A stretch of 64,000 nt of DNA, taken from contig NZ_SNXZ01000002.1 of NCBI RefSeq assembly GCF_004362825.1, forward strand, positions 739,365 through 803,364. Direction: 5' to 3'. Each line of letters begins with the position of its first letter. Position 1 is the first letter of the stretch. Of this stretch, positions 34,317 to 42,141 are shown piece after piece. The position numbers were made by a program, and so were the translations under genes. The notes beneath the pieces were generated by a model that ran no database searches, was not told the origin of the DNA, and was given only the letters and a program-made list of their open reading frames with translations. This DNA is from Labedaea rhizosphaerae (GTDB lineage Bacteria; Actinomycetota; Actinomycetes; Mycobacteriales; Pseudonocardiaceae).

Positions 34317-36274
34317 TGGCGCACCACCACTCGGTGCGCCACCGAGAGGAACAGCTCGTCCCGGGACAGGCGCACCCGCTGGCCGACCTCCTCGGGGTCC
34401 CGCTCGCCACGCAGGTCGGCGAGGAACAAGTGCACGGTCTCGGCCCGCAGCACCCCGGCCACGCCACGCAACACCGAGAAGATGTCGCCGATGGACAGGT
34501 CGAAGTCGAACGGCCAGCCCTGGCCGTCGGGTCCGCCGGTGATCGGGTTGAGGAAGCGGTAGAGCGCCGCCTCGGTGTCCGCGCGGATCTTCTCCGGTCG
34601 CACCGTGGGCGCCGCGTGCACCTCGGCGGCGACCGTGATGCCCTGGTAGGACGGCACGTCGATGCGCACCTGCGTGGTGAGCAGCCGCCGGTCGTCCAGG
34701 TAGAGCCGGATCTGGTCGGTGAGCTGGCGGGGCAGCGCCAAGTCCTGCAGCCGCAACGCCTCCGGCGCGATGTCGACCCGGGGCACCACCATCAGCCGCG
34801 CGGGCTCGCCGGAGTTGGCCGGTGGCAGGCACCGCGCACGCGCGACGCCCGGCGCCGCCTCGAGGGTCAGCCGCTCGAAGTCCTTGGCGGTGACGGCGCG
34901 GTGCCCACCACGCAGGTAGAGCGGTCCGCGGACCTTGGCGTTCTCGACCGACTCGGCGTCGACGCCACCCGCGGCGGGTTCGAGGTTGGTCACCGAGTCC
35001 ACCGACTGGATGGCGGTCAGCGGCACGGTCAGCTTGCCAGCGCCCACGTTCCCGCGCCGGCCGCCGCCGTAGCGGTAGCCCTTGACCCAGATCTGCGCGT
35101 CCTCGTCCGGCACGGCGCCGTACTGGCGAACGCGGCCGTCCCGCCCGACCACCCGCGGCCCGAACCGGATCTCCCCAGTGGACCCCGACCACGTGAACAC
35201 GCGGTCGTTCTCCCCCGCGTCGGTGAAGTCGGCGACCTCGGTCCAGCGCTGCCGCTCACCGTTCGAGCCGGCGTCGTGCCGGGGCGGGAGCACCTCGATC
35301 GTCTCACCGGCCCGCCGCGGCAGCACCGGCGCACGCCGCACCACGAACCGCTGCCCGGCCTCGCCGGTGCTGGTGCCGAGCAGTTCGCGTGGCGCCGGCT
35401 CGGCGTGGTGGGCCGACACCGACCCGCCGAGCCCGATCACGGCGATGGAGCCGAGCAACGGCGAGGTGTCGTAGGTGCGCCCGTCCTCGGCCGGGTCGAT
35501 CAGCACGCACCGCACCCAGCACGCCCGCACGGAGCCGATCGCCAGCTGCTCGTGCCGGCCGGCCAGCAGCAGGGTGACCTCACCGGAGCTGTTGAAGCCG
35601 TCGCTGGTGTCGCTGAGCACGCGGGCGTTGCGCCAGTCCCGGCCGTCCCAGCTCTGCCAGCGCCGCGGTGGGTTGCGCGGGTCGATGCCGCGCCCGGCCG
35701 CGCCGCTCACCTCGACGTCGAGCTGGATCCGATTGCCCGCAAGGCTTTCGGCGAACCCCAGGTACAGCGCGTCGTCGGTGCGCAGCGACGGGAAGATCGG
35801 CACGTCGGCCCCCGCGAGCGCGAGGTCTTCCGAGACGTCGGAGAACCGGCCGTCGGTGCGGGTCAGGCACGCGCTCAGCGTCGGGTTGACCAGCAGCAGG
35901 TCGCTGTCGGTCATGAACACGATCTGGTCCTCGCCCGGCCCGCGTTCGGTGCCGACCTGGGTGCCCGACGGGATCCGGATGGGCTGCTCGGGCGGCGCGG
36001 CCAGCGTGAACAACAGGTCCGTGCGCGCGGGCGCCGACGACGCCAGCTCGATGCCGACGAGTTCGAGGAACTTGACGTAGAGCCGGTCCGGCACCTGGTT
36101 CAGCCGGTACAAGATCATCTCGGTCATCCACGCGAACAGCTCGATCAGCGCGACACCGGGGTCGGACACGTTGTGGTCGGTCCACTCAGGACAGTAACGG
36201 GTGATCCGCCGCTTGGCCTCGTCCACGATGTCCTGGAACCGGCGGTCGTCCAGGTTGGGCGCGGGCAGCGTCAT
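34313..36274 (-). CDS. Baseplate J/gp6-like wedge protein (Afp11/Pvc11 family)
   Basis: 653 residues. The N-terminus (LDDRRFQDIVDEAKRRITRY, WTDHNVSDPGVALIELFAWM) and the later AVTAKDFERLTLEAAPGVAR with YLDDRRLLTTQVRIDVP are characteristic of the putative baseplate assembly protein family, equivalent to T4 gp6 and Afp11. It forms the baseplate wedge that triggers sheath contraction. Start: the ATG at 36272-36274 matches family N-termini and overlaps the gp25 stop; the longer open frame upstream lies inside the gp25 gene. Confidence 0.93.
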   Translation of the reverse strand: MTLPAPNLDDRRFQDIVDEAKRRITRYCPEWTDHNVSDPGVALIELFAWMTEMILYRLNQVPDRLYVKFLELVGIELASSAPARTDLLFTLAAPPEQPIRIPSGTQVGTERGPGEDQIVFMTDSDLLLVNPTLSACLTRTDGRFSDVSEDLALAGADVPIFPSLRTDDALYLGFAESLAGNRIQLDVEVSGAAGRGIDPRNPPRRWQSWDGRDWRNARVLSDTSDGFNSSGEVTLLLAGRHEQLAIGSVRACWVRCVLIDPAEDGRTYDTSPLLGSIAVIGLGGSVSAHHAEPAPRELLGTSTGEAGQRFVVRRAPVLPRRAGETIEVLPPRHDAGSNGERQRWTEVADFTDAGENDRVFTWSGSTGEIRFGPRVVGRDGRVRQYGAVPDEDAQIWVKGYRYGGGRRGNVGAGKLTVPLTAIQSVDSVTNLEPAAGGVDAESVENAKVRGPLYLRGGHRAVTAKDFERLTLEAAPGVARARCLPPANSGEPARLMVVPRVDIAPEALRLQDLALPRQLTDQIRLYLDDRRLLTTQVRIDVPSYQGITVAAEVHAAPTVRPEKIRADTEAALYRFLNPITGGPDGQGWPFDFDLSIGDIFSVLRGVAGVLRAETVHLFLADLRGERDPEEVGQRVRLSRDELFLSVAHRVVVRQ

Positions 36275-36678
36275 GGAGCGGGCTCCTCGTGCGGGATCAC
36301 GTAGAACGGGTAGACCAGGTTGCGGTAGTCGTTGGTGGCCACGACGCGGTAGGCGATCTCGATGTCCACCCGGGCACCGTCGCCGGCGGCCAGCGCCTGG
36401 ACGGTGGTGGCTTCCACCCGGGGCTCCCAGCGGGTGATCGCGTCGCGCACGCTCTGCTCGATCAACCCGAGCGTGTTGGCGTCCACGGGCGCGAACACCT
36501 GCTCCCACATGGCACAGCCGAAGTCCGGGCGCATCAGCCGCTCGCCGGGCGCGGTCGAGAGGATCATCCGCAGCGCGGCGTCGATCTCCTCGGCGCCGGT
36601 CACCAGCCGCACGCTCCCGCCGGGCGTGATCTGTCCGGGGAACGCCCAGCCAGAACCGATCAGATCCGGATTCGTCAT
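36271..36678 (-). CDS. gp25/GPW-like baseplate protein (Afp9/Pvc9 family)
   Basis: 135 residues, the usual size. GWAFPGQITPGGSVRLVTG, ALRMILSTAPGERLMRPDFG and the helix-strand pattern up to YVIPHEEPAP match the gp25 lysozyme-like family, which nucleates sheath assembly on the baseplate. It overlaps the PAAR gene at its start and the baseplate J gene at its end by 4 bases each. Confidence 0.93.
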   Translation of the reverse strand: MTNPDLIGSGWAFPGQITPGGSVRLVTGAEEIDAALRMILSTAPGERLMRPDFGCAMWEQVFAPVDANTLGLIEQSVRDAITRWEPRVEATTVQALAAGDGARVDIEIAYRVVATNDYRNLVYPFYVIPHEEPAP

Positions 36679-37073
36679 CCCGCCATCACATCCGTCGAGC
36701 CGGCAGTGATGGTGCAGGTAGGGGCGTCCACCGGGTCGTTGCAGGTCATGACCTGGTCGCCGACCCGCGCGATCCCCTTGCCGTTGACCAGGACCGTGAC
36801 CGAACCGGCCAGCACACGGCCCTGGTTGGTCGGCGGCTTGCTGAACGTCATCGGCGGCACGGCCAGGTGCGGCGGCGAGTTCTGCGCCACGCTGGTGACC
36901 GTCGCCGCGGGCAGGCCGTTGATCATCACGTCGGTCGACAGCCCGGACACGAGCGTGCCCGCGAAGGGCAGCGGGGTCGGGGTGGGCACGGGACCGCCGG
37001 GCGAGGGCGTGAGCAGGATGTGGATGTCCGTCCCGGTCACGGCGTCGCCTTGTCTTGCCGCTGGTTGTGGCAT
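36675..37073 (-). CDS. PAAR-domain spike-tip protein
   Basis: 132 residues. PQPAARQGDAVTG at the start, followed by repeated short strands with IHILLTPSPGGPVPTPTP, PFAGTLVS, VLVNGKGIARVGDQVMTC and ITAGSTDVMAG, is the extended PAAR fold that caps the VgrG-like spike with a sharp metal-bound tip. Start ATG with GGGGGA upstream. It lies 10 bases after the spike gene. Confidence 0.9.
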   Translation of the reverse strand: MPQPAARQGDAVTGTDIHILLTPSPGGPVPTPTPLPFAGTLVSGLSTDVMINGLPAATVTSVAQNSPPHLAVPPMTFSKPPTNQGRVLAGSVTVLVNGKGIARVGDQVMTCNDPVDAPTCTITAGSTDVMAG

Positions 37074-37083
37074 TGCCGTCCCC

Positions 37084-38748
37084 CTAGTTGAGCTTGATCG
37101 GTTTGCCGGACAGGGTCATGGCCGCGCCTGCGGAGATGTCGACGGTCTGCCCGGAGAGTTTCAGTTGCTGGTTCGCGTTGACCTCGATGCGGTCGGCGGT
37201 GATCACCAGCTTGCGCGCGCCCTGCAGCGTCGACTCGTCCTCCTGCAGGTGCAGCTTCACCTCGGCGTCGCCGAGCGCGATCTCCACCGAGCTGGTCGGG
37301 TCGTCGACCAGGCTCACGCGGTGGTTCTTGCGGCTCGCCAGCACCCGCGTGACGACCTGACCGGACTTGGTCGGGTTGTCCTCGGGCGGCTTGTCCTTGC
37401 GCCCCCACAGGCCACCGAGCACGACCGGGCGGGCCTTGTCGTCGTGTTCGAACCCGACGAGCACCTCGTCGCCGACCTCGGGCAACCACTGGAGACCGCG
37501 CCGGTCCCCGGCCCCCGGGGCGACCACGCGTGCCCACGTGCTCTCGTCCTCGGACAAGGTCGGGAACTTGACCTTCACCCGGTTCTGCGCGTCGCGGTCG
37601 TCGTTGTTGGTGACCACGCCGACGACCAGGCTCCCCCAGCCGCGGCGCTCCGGGCTGCCCGCGCCACCGCCACCGAGCAGGTCGACCAGCCCGTCGGGTT
37701 CCTTGCCACCGCACACGAACCTGGTGGTGTACGGCCGGTTCGCGCCGTAGACGTGCTCGACGCTGGTCAGCCGGTACTTGCCCGCGAGGCGCTTGCCGAC
37801 CCGGTCGAGCGAGACGTCCTGCCCGGCGCCGAGCCACGGGTTGCCCGCGGCCTCGCCACGCAGGATCACCTGACCGCCGGAAGCCTTGAGCAGCAACGCG
37901 TTCGCCTGCGCGTCGGCCTCGGCCTGGTTCGCGGCCGGGAACTGGCCCGCGCGGCGGGTGACCGCGCCGAAGCTGCGTTTCGCCGCCGCCGCCATCTGCT
38001 GCACGGCCGGTGCGTCCGAGCCGGGGTCGGGGGTGTTCGCGCGGCCGGTGATGGCCCGCTTGTCGACCGGGTCCCACGCCGTGACGACGACTTCGTCACA
38101 CGCCTCGGCCGAGGCGAACCGCACCGAGAACGACCGCAGGTTCTCGCCCCAGGTCAGCTTCGGTGGCTGGCTGCGCCCGGCCGGCTTGCGCTTGAAGTGG
38201 AAGGTCTGCTCGGTGATCCACAGGTCGTAGCCGTTGCGCCCGGCGAGCCTGCGCAGGAACGCGTAATCGGTCTCGCCGTGCTGCAGCGTGTGGTCGCGGA
38301 CGTCGCTCGTGGCGTCCACATCGGCGTCCAGGCCGTACTCCCCCGCGATCCGGCGGGCGATGTCCCCGTCGGCCATGTTCGTGAACGCCTTGGACTTGGC
38401 GCCCCGGGCGAGCCGGTGGGTGAGGTCGAGCCCGGTCAGCACGAGCTCGTGCCGGCCCGACATGCCTTGCTGCACGGCGACCGCGGTGATCTCGCCGGAG
38501 GTGACGACGACCGGGTCACCCTCGGCCCGGAAGGCGATCTCCACGCGGGTGCCGAGGGTGAACTTGTCCTCGTCGAACAGCTCGAAGTGCGGGTCGTCGA
38601 AGCGCACCTCGAACGAGTCCGGCAGGTGCACGGACTCCTCGACGTGCACGAGGGTCAGCAACGCGTAGAGCTCCGTGCGCAACGGAGCCCCGTCGACGGT
38701 CAGGATCGCGCCGTCCAGGCGCCGCTGCTCAGCCACGATCACCCCCAC
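37084..38748 (-). CDS. VgrG-like spike protein (phage late control D/Afp8 family)
   Basis: 554 residues. The N-terminal gp27-like part includes FEVRFDDPHFELFDEDKF and RHELVLTGLDLTHRLARG; MADGDIARRIAGEYGLDAD and ETDYAFLRRLAGRNGYDLWI are hallmarks of the late control D/VgrG family. An OB-fold region (GVVTNNDDRDAQNRVKVKFP, WARVVAPGAGDRRGLQWLP, VLVGFEHDDKARPVVLGGLW) and a C-terminal beta-helix (EVNANQQLKLSGQTVDISAG) follow. This is the puncturing spike. The first GTG (38748) overlaps the adaptor gene by 20 bases; a GTG four codons later has a better placed GGGGG site and may be the true start. Confidence 0.92.
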   Translation of the reverse strand: MGVIVAEQRRLDGAILTVDGAPLRTELYALLTLVHVEESVHLPDSFEVRFDDPHFELFDEDKFTLGTRVEIAFRAEGDPVVVTSGEITAVAVQQGMSGRHELVLTGLDLTHRLARGAKSKAFTNMADGDIARRIAGEYGLDADVDATSDVRDHTLQHGETDYAFLRRLAGRNGYDLWITEQTFHFKRKPAGRSQPPKLTWGENLRSFSVRFASAEACDEVVVTAWDPVDKRAITGRANTPDPGSDAPAVQQMAAAAKRSFGAVTRRAGQFPAANQAEADAQANALLLKASGGQVILRGEAAGNPWLGAGQDVSLDRVGKRLAGKYRLTSVEHVYGANRPYTTRFVCGGKEPDGLVDLLGGGGAGSPERRGWGSLVVGVVTNNDDRDAQNRVKVKFPTLSEDESTWARVVAPGAGDRRGLQWLPEVGDEVLVGFEHDDKARPVVLGGLWGRKDKPPEDNPTKSGQVVTRVLASRKNHRVSLVDDPTSSVEIALGDAEVKLHLQEDESTLQGARKLVITADRIEVNANQQLKLSGQTVDISAGAAMTLSGKPIKLN

Positions 38749-39412
38749 GCCGCCGCACCCCGATCTCGGGGATGGCCAGCACGGTGCCCTCGGGCAGCAC
38801 GAGCGGGTCGAGGATGTTGTTGGCCTCGGCGATCAGCCGCCACCGGTTCGGGTCGCCGTAGCGGGCGGCCGCCACCCGGTCCAGGGTCTCCCCTGGCCGC
38901 AGCTGGTGCACCGCGTGCAGCGAGGGCGTGTAGGACGTCGGGTTCTGCAGCGGGAGCTTGCCCTCGTCGTTGAACTGCTTGAGCGAGATGTCCGCCTTGG
39001 CCCGCAACGGCATTCCCGTGCTGGCGAAGTAGGTGAACTTCAGCTGCAGGCGCTCGATGATCGCCTTGAACGAGTTCAGCGGTCCCCAGTGGAACTCCAC
39101 CCACGGCGGCCGGCCGGAGTTGCGGCTGCGGTCCGCGCCCGGCAGCTTGCTGTCCACCTTCATCAAGTTCAGCAACAGGTTCGTGTGGTCGGTGACCGAC
39201 TTGCCGGTGCGGGTCGTGTCGAAGGTCAGGCTCAACGCGAGCGTCGCCGACTGACCGGCCTGGAACCGCAGCTCCGGCGCGTCCTTGCCCTTCGCCTCAC
39301 CGGCCGGCTGCCACGTGTTCTGCTTGCTGATCGTCAGATCGGCCGGGTTGAACATGCACTCGATCTTGTCGCCGCCCTCGGTCTGCAGGTAGGCGCGCTG
39401 CGGTCCGGCCAT
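38729..39412 (-). CDS. LysM-domain tube adaptor (Afp7/Pvc7, CIS tube protein)
   Basis: 227 residues. The N-terminal part (IECMFNPADLTISKQNTW, WVEFHWGPLNSFKAIIERLQ, LRAKADISLKQF) matches the CIS tube/gp53-like adaptor family. The C-terminal LysM domain (VHQLRPGETLDRVAAARYGD, NRWRLIAEANNI) is as in Afp7. It joins the inner tube to the spike and clamps the baseplate. Its ATG overlaps the stop of the DUF4157-like gene by one base. Confidence 0.9.
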   Translation of the reverse strand: MAGPQRAYLQTEGGDKIECMFNPADLTISKQNTWQPAGEAKGKDAPELRFQAGQSATLALSLTFDTTRTGKSVTDHTNLLLNLMKVDSKLPGADRSRNSGRPPWVEFHWGPLNSFKAIIERLQLKFTYFASTGMPLRAKADISLKQFNDEGKLPLQNPTSYTPSLHAVHQLRPGETLDRVAAARYGDPNRWRLIAEANNILDPLVLPEGTVLAIPEIGVRRRGGDRG

Positions 39413-41094
39413 CAGAACACCCCCGCGTAACGACCGCCGCGCCGTTCGAGCTGACGCAGCAAGCGTTCCTCGAGCGCGGCGGTGATCTTGTCGAGATCGG
39501 CGGGGCTCACCGCGCCCGCCGCACCGGTGAGCGCACCGGCCACCTGCTGAGCGGCGCCGGTGGCCGACGACACCAGACCGGCCGCCTGGGTCGTGGCCGC
39601 GGCGCTCGCTTGGCTGAACGCCTGGGAGCCCCCGTCCACCACCTGATCGAGCGCGCCGCCGATGCCTGGCATCGCACCCGAGGCGAACTCGATCACCTGG
39701 TGCCCTTCGGCCGCTCCGGCGGCCACCTCGTCGGCCACCGCGGCCGCCGGGCCGGCGAGGGCCGACGGGAGCGCGCCACCGAGAGCGGTCAAGGCGGCCG
39801 GTCGGGCCGCGTCGACGAGCCCCGCCGCCCCGGCACCGCCGACCGGCAGGTGGTCGACGATGCCGGCGGCGACCGTCTTCGCCTCCTGCGCTCGCTGCCG
39901 CAGGCCGGTCACGGCCTCGTTGCCGCCGACGACCGATTGGGCCTGGTCGGCGAGCTGGTCGGTGAAGTGGTCGGTGAGCGCCGACCGTGCGATCGATGCC
40001 CTGTTCCCTTGCCGCCCAATGCTTGCTTGTGCCGGGCTTCCTTGTGCCGGGCTTGGTTGTGCCGGGCCACTGCGGACGGACCGGGCCACGACGGCGCCGA
40101 GCATGCTCGTACCGCCGGCCCCGCCGACATTGCCAGCGGCGCTAGAACTAGCAGTGCTAGAACTCCTAGCGATGCTAGATCTAGCAGCGCTAGGAAATCC
40201 GGCGATGCTGGATCTGCTGGGACCACCAGCCGCCACCGAACGCTGCACCTGGGCACCAACGCCTCGGGCGGCCCGCTCGTCGGCATCCATGGCGCCGGAT
40301 GCGGACCGCAGCAGGAACCGCGGCCGGGTCACCGGGTTGCGGGCGTGGCTCAGCTCGTGCGCCAGCACGCCGATCCGATCCGGCCGGGCACTGGGCATCT
40401 CCGGCAAGTGGACGACCGAACCTGTCGTCGCGCCTTCCGCACCAGCGGCCTGCAACGCCGCCCGGGTCGCCGGCCCGGTGGTGAAGGACGTCCGGTCGGC
40501 GCTGCCCGCCAGCTCGGCGACCAGCGGTCGCAGGTCGGCGGGAAAGGGCCGCGCGGGTTCCAAGGGCACCCGCGCGATCGCCGCCTGCCAACGCTGGACC
40601 GGCGTCGTGGCAACGGGTTCGGCCGGTTGGGCCGCCCGTGCCACCACCGCACGTCCCGGTTCCGCCGCGACCCCGGATCCCGCGCCGCTGCTGCCCGGCA
40701 TGAGCTGCTTCGCCCGGGCCACAAGCGAAGAACCCGAGGCAGCGGCCAACTTCGACGACCGCGCCAACGACGATGCCCGCGTTGCCGAGCGGGCCGCCAG
40801 CCGCGACTCCTTGGCCACCAACAGCTTCGACCTGATCAACGGCGCGGCCGATCCCGGGCTCGACGACGTGGCCGCCGGTCCGGGTCGGTCCGCCGTCAGC
40901 TGGGCACGGCGGACCATCATCCGAGCGGTGAAGCGCCACCACGGCGGACGGACCGCCAACGCGTCCACCCGGCCCGTGTGCACCGCACGCGCCACCGGCG
41001 CGCCGGTGGCGCGCGCCAGCGGGCGCCGCCAGCGCGCCGGGATCAGGTGCCGCAGCAGGGATCCCAGCCGGTTACTTCTGCGGGGCGAAGCCAC
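39412..41094 (-). CDS. DUF4157-like protein inside the structural operon, Ala/Ser-rich
   Basis: 560 residues. A basic Ala/Arg/Ser-rich N-terminus (1-170) is followed by a divergent DUF4157-type segment with RIGVLAHELSHARNPVTR; the HELSH motif is at 246-250. A Ser-rich stretch (SIARSSSTASSSAAG) is encoded by unusual CTAG-rich codons. The C-terminal 220 residues are Ala/Gly-rich helices ending in a basic coiled coil (LDKITAALEERLLRQLERRG). It sits between the second tube and the LysM adaptor. It may be a structural cargo carrier or a short tape-measure-like protein; no other tape measure is visible. Start: GTG at 41092-41094 with GGAGG 9 bases upstream; it overlaps the tube gene by 23 bases. 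Confidence 0.75.
   Translation of the reverse strand: MASPRRSNRLGSLLRHLIPARWRRPLARATGAPVARAVHTGRVDALAVRPPWWRFTARMMVRRAQLTADRPGPAATSSSPGSAAPLIRSKLLVAKESRLAARSATRASSLARSSKLAAASGSSLVARAKQLMPGSSGAGSGVAAEPGRAVVARAAQPAEPVATTPVQRWQAAIARVPLEPARPFPADLRPLVAELAGSADRTSFTTGPATRAALQAAGAEGATTGSVVHLPEMPSARPDRIGVLAHELSHARNPVTRPRFLLRSASGAMDADERAARGVGAQVQRSVAAGGPSRSSIAGFPSAARSSIARSSSTASSSAAGNVGGAGGTSMLGAVVARSVRSGPAQPSPAQGSPAQASIGRQGNRASIARSALTDHFTDQLADQAQSVVGGNEAVTGLRQRAQEAKTVAAGIVDHLPVGGAGAAGLVDAARPAALTALGGALPSALAGPAAAVADEVAAGAAEGHQVIEFASGAMPGIGGALDQVVDGGSQAFSQASAAATTQAAGLVSSATGAAQQVAGALTGAAGAVSPADLDKITAALEERLLRQLERRGGRYAGVF
40142..40193. repeat. Cluster of seven CTAG tetranucleotides
   Basis: Seven CTAG sites fall within 52 bases inside the Ser-rich coding stretch of the DUF4157-like gene (at 40142, 40148, 40157, 40166, 40175, 40181, 40190). 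CTAG is expected to be rare in this GC-rich sequence and I see very few elsewhere in the window. The local base composition is also clearly lower in GC than the flanks. It looks like slippage-driven expansion of a short Ala/Ser-coding unit. Confidence 0.7.
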
Positions 41095-41533
41095 AGTGGC
41101 ACACCTCCAACTCCTCCACCGCGACGTCACGGGACGACGCGGACAACCGCGGCCCCGTCCACTTCACCGGAAAGGCATCCACGAACGCCCACTTGCGCAC
41201 GACCTCACCCGCCGCGTCCAGCAGGCTGATCGAGCCGTGCTTGGGCTCGATCTTGTTGCCACCGGCCGCGAGGCCGTCGCCGGAGCAGCTGGCGAACCAC
41301 TGGAACAGGTTGTCGGTGTCGGTGATGCCGCGCTTGAGCACCAGGTTCGGCCACTTCATCCGGCCGGGCAGCTTGTGCGTGAAGTGGTTCTGCCCGCCCT
41401 CGGCGAGCTCCTCCACGTCGAGCTGCACGGCCAGCCCACTCACCTCCGTGAACGACCCGATCGTCAGACCGTCCACAGTGAACATGAACCGCCCGGTGAA
41501 CGGCGGGTCCGGGGTGCGCGGCGCGTTAGTCAC
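41072..41533 (-). CDS. Second inner-tube (gp19/Hcp-like) protein, Afp5-like
   Basis: 153 residues of the phage tail tube gp19 family: FTGRFMFTVDGLTIGSFTEV, NHFTHKLPGRMKWPNLVLKR, WAFVDAFPVKWTGPRLSASS. The two tube paralogues of CIS loci have different roles: this one, next to the LysM adaptor, probably forms the first ring(s) on the baseplate. The C-terminus VEELEVCHCGFAPQK holds a Cys pair not seen in the main tube protein. It starts with GTG overlapping the end of the DUF6760 frame. Confidence 0.92.
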   Translation of the reverse strand: MTNAPRTPDPPFTGRFMFTVDGLTIGSFTEVSGLAVQLDVEELAEGGQNHFTHKLPGRMKWPNLVLKRGITDTDNLFQWFASCSGDGLAAGGNKIEPKHGSISLLDAAGEVVRKWAFVDAFPVKWTGPRLSASSRDVAVEELEVCHCGFAPQK

Positions 41534-41708
41534 CGGCCACTCCTTGCCAGAATCGTTCGTTCAACGCGCCGACCTCCTCCAGGAGCCTGATCCGGTCGCC
41601 GTGTTCGAGGTCCAGCAACTGGTCCAGGCCCCAATGCAGGTGGTAGGCCAGGTAAGTGACCTCGCGCCAGAGCTCTTCGGCGTCGTAGCGGCCGAGGTCG
41701 ACCGTCAG
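41526..41708 (-). CDS. DUF6760-like protein without a standard start; likely a -1 frameshift extension
   Basis: A 60-codon frame: GRYDAEELWREVTYLAYHLH, WGLDQLLDLEHGDRIRLLEE and VGALNERFWQG match the short DUF6760 proteins of CIS loci. The frame has no ATG or GTG, and the only TTG is well inside the conserved part. The first possible codon is a CTG that overlaps the stop of the preceding gene (CTGA). The same frame is open back to a CCCTTTC slippery site (41732-41738) in the chaperone gene. A -1 shift there would give a 178-residue fusion: chaperone residues 1-110, a Gly-rich joint (PGGGRHGG), then this domain. Either CTG initiation behind GGAGGAGG (13 bases away) or frameshifting must make it. 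I favour frameshifting. Confidence 0.8.
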   Translation of the reverse strand: MTVDLGRYDAEELWREVTYLAYHLHWGLDQLLDLEHGDRIRLLEEVGALNERFWQGVAGD

Positions 41709-42061
41709 TCCACCGTGACGGCCTCCTCCGGGAAAGGGCTGCCCGGCTCCAGGTCCTCCAGCACGCTCGGGTCACCGAAGTTGATGACCCGGTAGAAGTC
41801 CTGCAGGTACCGGTAGTCGCTGGCGAACAAGCCTTCGATGACCTTCGGGGTGAGCCTGCTCATGGTGCCGAGCTCGGTGATCACCCGGGCGAGCACGATC
41901 ACGTTGGCGTACGCGTCGTTCTCCTTGACCCGCGGGTCACGCAGCGGCTCGATCTCGTCGCGCGCGCACGCCAGGCGCATGACTCCCTTGCGGTGCAAGG
42001 TCCCGTCGTCGTCGACGTAGCCCTTCGGCAACGTGAACGGGTACTCGGTGTGCAGACTCAT
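41705..42061 (-). CDS. Tail assembly chaperone (P2 E/Mu gp41-like)
   Basis: 118 residues. YPFTLPKGYVDDDGTLHRKG, MRLACARDEIEPLRDPRVKE and LARVITELGTMSRLTPKVIE match the phage tail assembly chaperone family that includes P2 gpE and Mu gp41. In P2, gene E makes E and, by a -1 frameshift, E+E'. The same signal is present here near codons 109-110, leading into DUF6760. Chaperones of this type coat the tape measure or tube during assembly and are absent from the finished particle. Start ATG overlaps the stop of the micro-ORF (ATGA). Confidence 0.85.
   Translation of the reverse strand: MSLHTEYPFTLPKGYVDDDGTLHRKGVMRLACARDEIEPLRDPRVKENDAYANVIVLARVITELGTMSRLTPKVIEGLFASDYRYLQDFYRVINFGDPSVLEDLEPGSPFPEEAVTVD
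41732..41738 (-). other. Candidate -1 programmed ribosomal frameshift site (C CCT TTC)
   Basis: In the zero frame of the chaperone gene the heptamer reads C|CCT|TTC, the X|XXY|YYZ pattern of -1 slippery sites: after slipping, tRNA-Pro would sit on CCC and tRNA-Phe on TTT. GGAG (41747-41750) lies 8 bases upstream and GGAGG (41755-41759) 16 bases upstream, where SD-like stimulators of bacterial -1 shifts are found. The -1 frame stays open to the end of the DUF6760 domain. Confidence 0.7.
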
Positions 42062-42141
42062 GCGATCGCCTCGCTGCCGCGAGACTGTGCCGATTCCTTA
42101 CGGCGCATGACATCCATGATTCGCTCGCAAGCTTCGCTCAT
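42058..42141 (-). CDS. 27-residue micro-ORF, ATGA-coupled at both ends
   Basis: The frame encodes MSEACERIMDVMRRKESAQ plus RGSEAIA. Its ATG overlaps the tube stop and its stop overlaps the chaperone ATG, each as ATGA, so ribosomes could pass straight through. About two thirds of its codons end in G or C, against well over 90 percent in the neighbours. It is either a small helical peptide under weak codon selection or a spacer that maintains translational coupling. No family recognised. Confidence 0.5.
   Translation of the reverse strand: MSEACERIMDVMRRKESAQSRGSEAIA

Noticed and set aside
41530-41775. 81-codon minus-strand ORF starting with ATG
   Set aside because: It is Arg/Pro-rich and out of frame. 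The neighbouring frame encodes the recognisable DUF6760 protein.
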